Origin: Vicinamibacterales bacterium
Lineage (GTDB): Bacteria > Acidobacteriota > Vicinamibacteria > Vicinamibacterales > UBA2999
NCBI GenBank assembly: GCA_041394705.1
Contig: JAWKHS010000007.1
Span: 62,001-126,000, forward strand
DNA: 64,000 nucleotides
Direction of reading: 5' to 3'
This document shows, one piece after another, positions 61,946 to 64,000 of this stretch; the stretch's first letter is position 1, and every line of letters begins with the position of its first letter. A program made the position numbers and the translations under genes. The notes beneath the pieces were generated by a model. The model was given only the letters and a program-made list of their open reading frames with translations. It did no database searches and was not told where the DNA came from.

Positions 61946-62635
61946 TCAGAAGCGCGCCACGATCGGTCGCGTCTCCGCCTGGTAGAGCCGCCACCCCATC
62001 GAGCACGCCGACAGCACGAGCACCACCAGCAGGCCCGCGGCCGCCACGGTCCCGCCGATGTCCATCACCAGCACCCGGCCGAGGCCGGGCACGTCGGCCT
62101 CGGGCCATCTGAGGAGCGCCAGCGACGCCCCCGAGAGCGCGAGGCGCAGTTCGGTGGGGCCGAGGCGCGCGAACGACAGGCGGAACTCGCCTCCCACGGC
62201 CGTGGCCAGGAACACTTCGGCCGACACCAGCAGGTACGCGACGAGCACGCCCAGCGCGACGAGCGGCGACATGTAGCCGGAGAACGCCAGGCCTCCCATC
62301 AGCGCCGACACGCCGCAGATGTCCAGCACGTGGTCCACGTAGTAGCCATAGCGCGGCCGCTCCTGGCGACGGACGCGCGCCAACGTGCCGTCCAGGCTGT
62401 CGCCGAACCAGTTCACGGCGAGCCCGAGACCGACCCCGACGAGCGCCACAGGGAACAGCCGTGCCAGCGCGAACGAGGCCGACGCGGTGGCCGTCCCGAC
62501 GACGCCGAGAGCCGTCAGGTGGTCGGAGTGGACCCATTCGGGCAACCGGCGCGCGATCCAGAGCAGCACGCGGCGCTCCACCGCGGCCGTCAGTCCGTCG
62601 TTCACGCGTACGTGCGTCGCTGCGGCATCCGCCAT
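61946..62635 (-). CDS. CDP-alcohol phosphatidyltransferase-family protein
   Basis: A 229-residue membrane enzyme with about six helices. The motif runs Asp79-x2-Asp82-Gly83-x2-Ala86-Arg87, then GYYVDHVLD with Asp101 and Asp105, so the catalytic Asp set is complete. It would transfer a phosphatidyl or similar group from a CDP-alcohol to an acceptor, which cannot be named. It differs from the pcs protein at 43614. The start ATG 62635 has GGGAGG upstream. Confidence 0.83.
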   Translation of the reverse strand: MADAAATHVRVNDGLTAAVERRVLLWIARRLPEWVHSDHLTALGVVGTATASASFALARLFPVALVGVGLGLAVNWFGDSLDGTLARVRRQERPRYGYYVDHVLDICGVSALMGGLAFSGYMSPLVALGVLVAYLLVSAEVFLATAVGGEFRLSFARLGPTELRLALSGASLALLRWPEADVPGLGRVLVMDIGGTVAAAGLLVVLVLSACSMGWRLYQAETRPIVARF

Positions 62636-62819
62636 CACGTCCTCCCGGGCGGCGCCGTCTCCCTGGAGCCGACCGCTGGCGGCTCCGGTGGCGGCGCGTC
62701 TTCCGCCCACTGGCGGCGCGCATCGCCGCCCTCACCCGGGTACTGCGCAGGACCGTCGGGAACGGGCTCACGGGCGTCGATCCGGAGACGCCGCCGGGGC
62801 GGGACGTGACAGGCCGCTG
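62636..62819. other. 184-nt intergenic stretch without a supported feature
   Basis: Between the CDP-alcohol enzyme and the NUDIX gene. GC-rich, with no clear promoter, terminator or small gene apart from the ribosome-binding site at its edge. Confidence 0.4.
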
Positions 62820-63215
62820 TCAGACCGGACCGGCGAGCAGCCGGATGAGGTCGGCGTCCGCCTCGGGAAACGGGAGGCCGGGCAGGTCCTGGCGGGCCAC
62901 CCACCGCACGTCCTGGCCAATCATGGGCTTGGGCGCGCCCTGGAACGCGCACGCATAGAAGCGCAATTCCACGGTGCGGTCCCCGTAGGCGTGGGTGACG
63001 GCGTGCACCAGGTCCCCGACCTCCGCGAGGATGTCGAGCTCCTCGTGCAGTTCCCGCCGCAGGGCCTCGGCATCGGTCTCGTGCGGCTCGCGCTTGCCCC
63101 CCGGGAACTCCCAGTGTCCTGCCAGATGCGAGCCCCGCGGACGCAGGGTGAGCAGGTAGGTGCCGTCGCGTTCGATGACGGCGGCCACGACGACGATCGG
63201 CGTGGCGGCGCTCAC
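62820..63215 (-). CDS. MutT-type NUDIX hydrolase
   Basis: A 131-residue single-domain NUDIX enzyme. GHWEFPGGKREPHETDAEALRRELHEEL contains the full Nudix box. Proteins of this length and motif commonly hydrolyse 8-oxo-dGTP or similar nucleotides, which would fit with MutY nearby, but that is inference. The start is GTG 63215, 25 nt from the S9 stop. Confidence 0.85.
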   Translation of the reverse strand: MSAATPIVVVAAVIERDGTYLLTLRPRGSHLAGHWEFPGGKREPHETDAEALRRELHEELDILAEVGDLVHAVTHAYGDRTVELRFYACAFQGAPKPMIGQDVRWVARQDLPGLPFPEADADLIRLLAGPV

Positions 63216-63240
63216 GGCCGCCCACCCGAGCGGATCCGGG

Positions 63241-64000
63241 TCATGGCTGCGCCGGAGTGTGGCGGGACGCCAGCTGGCGGTCCAGGAAGTCTGCGGCCGC
63301 CGTGAACAGCCGCCGCCAGCTCCGCTGCATCAGGAAGCCGTGCACCTCGTCCGGGAACACGAGCTGCTCGGTGTGGACCTTGCGCGCCCGCAGCCGCTCC
63401 ACCAGCTCCACCGACTCGCTGAACGGCACGTTCCGGTCGTCGTCGCCGTGCACGAGCAGCACGGGCGAGCGCCAGCCGTCCACGAACGCCATCGGCGAGG
63501 CTTCGAACGCGCGGCGCGCGAGCTCCGGGCGCCGGGCCGGATCGTAGGAGGGCATGAAGTTCCTGATGGCGTTGTTCCAGTCGTGGACGCCGTGCACGTC
63601 CACGCCCGCCGCGAACATCCCCGATGCCCTCGACAGCGCCATGGCCGTGAGGTACCCACCGTAGGATCCGCCCCAGACGCCGATCCGCGACGCGTCCACG
63701 TCGGGCTGCGACGCCAGGTACAGCCCCGCGCCCACGACGTCGTTGAACTCGCTCGCGCCGGCCGCGCCGTAGCCGAGGGCCTCGCGGAACTCGAGGCCGT
63801 AGCCGGTGCCGCTGCGATAGTTCACCGAGAGCACGACGTAGCCGTTGCTCGCCATGAGCTGATTGAAGGCGTACGTGTGGTGGTAGTAGGAGAGGTAGTG
63901 CCATCCGAGCAGCATCTGGCGGCGGGAGCCTCCGTGGAAGAAGACGAGCGCCGGCCGCCGCTGCCCCGTCGCCAGCCCCGGTGGGCGGAAGAGCTGCGCC
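63241..64000 (-). CDS. S9-family prolyl oligopeptidase-type peptidase (partial, C-terminal part)
   Basis: The gene runs off the right edge; about 252 C-terminal residues are visible. FFHGGSRRQ opens the catalytic domain, GGSYGGYLTAMAL holds the nucleophile Ser, HGDDDRNVPFSES the Asp and DEVHGFLM the His. The usual N-terminal propeller would lie beyond the edge. It is likely secreted or periplasmic, as for many such Acidobacteria peptidases, but the signal is not visible. Confidence 0.9.
   Translation of the reverse strand, partial: AQLFRPPGLATGQRRPALVFFHGGSRRQMLLGWHYLSYYHHTYAFNQLMASNGYVVLSVNYRSGTGYGLEFREALGYGAAGASEFNDVVGAGLYLASQPDVDASRIGVWGGSYGGYLTAMALSRASGMFAAGVDVHGVHDWNNAIRNFMPSYDPARRPELARRAFEASPMAFVDGWRSPVLLVHGDDDRNVPFSESVELVERLRARKVHTEQLVFPDEVHGFLMQRSWRRLFTAAADFLDRQLASRHTPAQP

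Overview
The window is about 70% GC, densely packed on both strands, and has no tRNA, rRNA, CRISPR array, insertion sequence or phage gene that I can see. I infer a Gram-negative, hopanoid-making member of the Acidobacteriota, probably close to the Vicinamibacteria. The basis is the mraZ-rsmH-ftsL-ftsI-murE-murF-mraY cluster, hpnCDE, an ECF sigma factor paired with a Ser/Thr kinase, an S9 peptidase, a TolB-propeller/CehA protein and a fused 2-oxoacid dehydrogenase E1. No marker gene proves the assignment.

Layout. Positions 1-6820 (minus) hold the division and cell-wall cluster, with a clear sigma70-type promoter and a set of MraZ-like boxes. Positions 7037-12704 (plus) hold a six-gene surface-polysaccharide or glycolipid operon: a GT4, two GT2s, two SDR sugar-nucleotide enzymes and a DegT aminotransferase. 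Positions 12738-16922 carry a secreted STN-domain protein, a GNAT-like protein, a YqeY protein and MurJ, with an intrinsic terminator before murJ. Positions 16938-25659 carry an S41 protease, an MFS transporter, a rhomboid protease, small secreted proteins, a cupin, the fused E1 and an SGNH lipoprotein. Positions 25659-30720 carry an ABC exporter pair facing a Dpp-type importer that has no ATPase gene. Positions 30776-38230 form a fatty-acid beta-oxidation operon: a TetR/FadR-like regulator whose promoter carries a perfect 20-bp palindrome, then fadN, two alpha/beta hydrolases, fadA and fadE. Positions 38268-40479 hold a DUF1684 lipoprotein, a HAD phosphatase and a SirB1-type protein.

Positions 45832 down to 40472 (minus) run peptide deformylase, a DUF4350-like protein, phosphatidylcholine synthase, a short glutaredoxin-like gene with an in-frame TGA, an MBL hydrolase, an M20 peptidase and an Nth-like glycosylase. 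Positions 45926-54175 hold a TolB/CehA protein, a NUDIX hydrolase, a secreted HpcH/HpaI protein, a GT39-like membrane protein, a DUF3667 protein and class I FBP aldolase. Positions 59009 down to 54145 (minus) are a cobalamin adenosyltransferase, hpnC, hpnD, hpnE and thiI, all joined by 4-nt overlaps. The right end has MutY, a Ser/Thr kinase with its ECF sigma factor, a CDP-alcohol phosphotransferase, a MutT-type NUDIX enzyme and the end of an S9 peptidase.

The strongest find is the selenoprotein gene at 43604-43389. It is a 71-residue Uxx-type glutaredoxin-like protein whose codon 14 is TGA, followed 18 nt later by a hairpin that fits a bacterial SECIS element. Also notable are the FadR-type palindrome over the fad promoter, the 10-bp-spaced MraZ boxes, and about twelve genes whose -10 hexamer lies only 7-10 nt before the start codon, which suggests widespread leaderless mRNAs.
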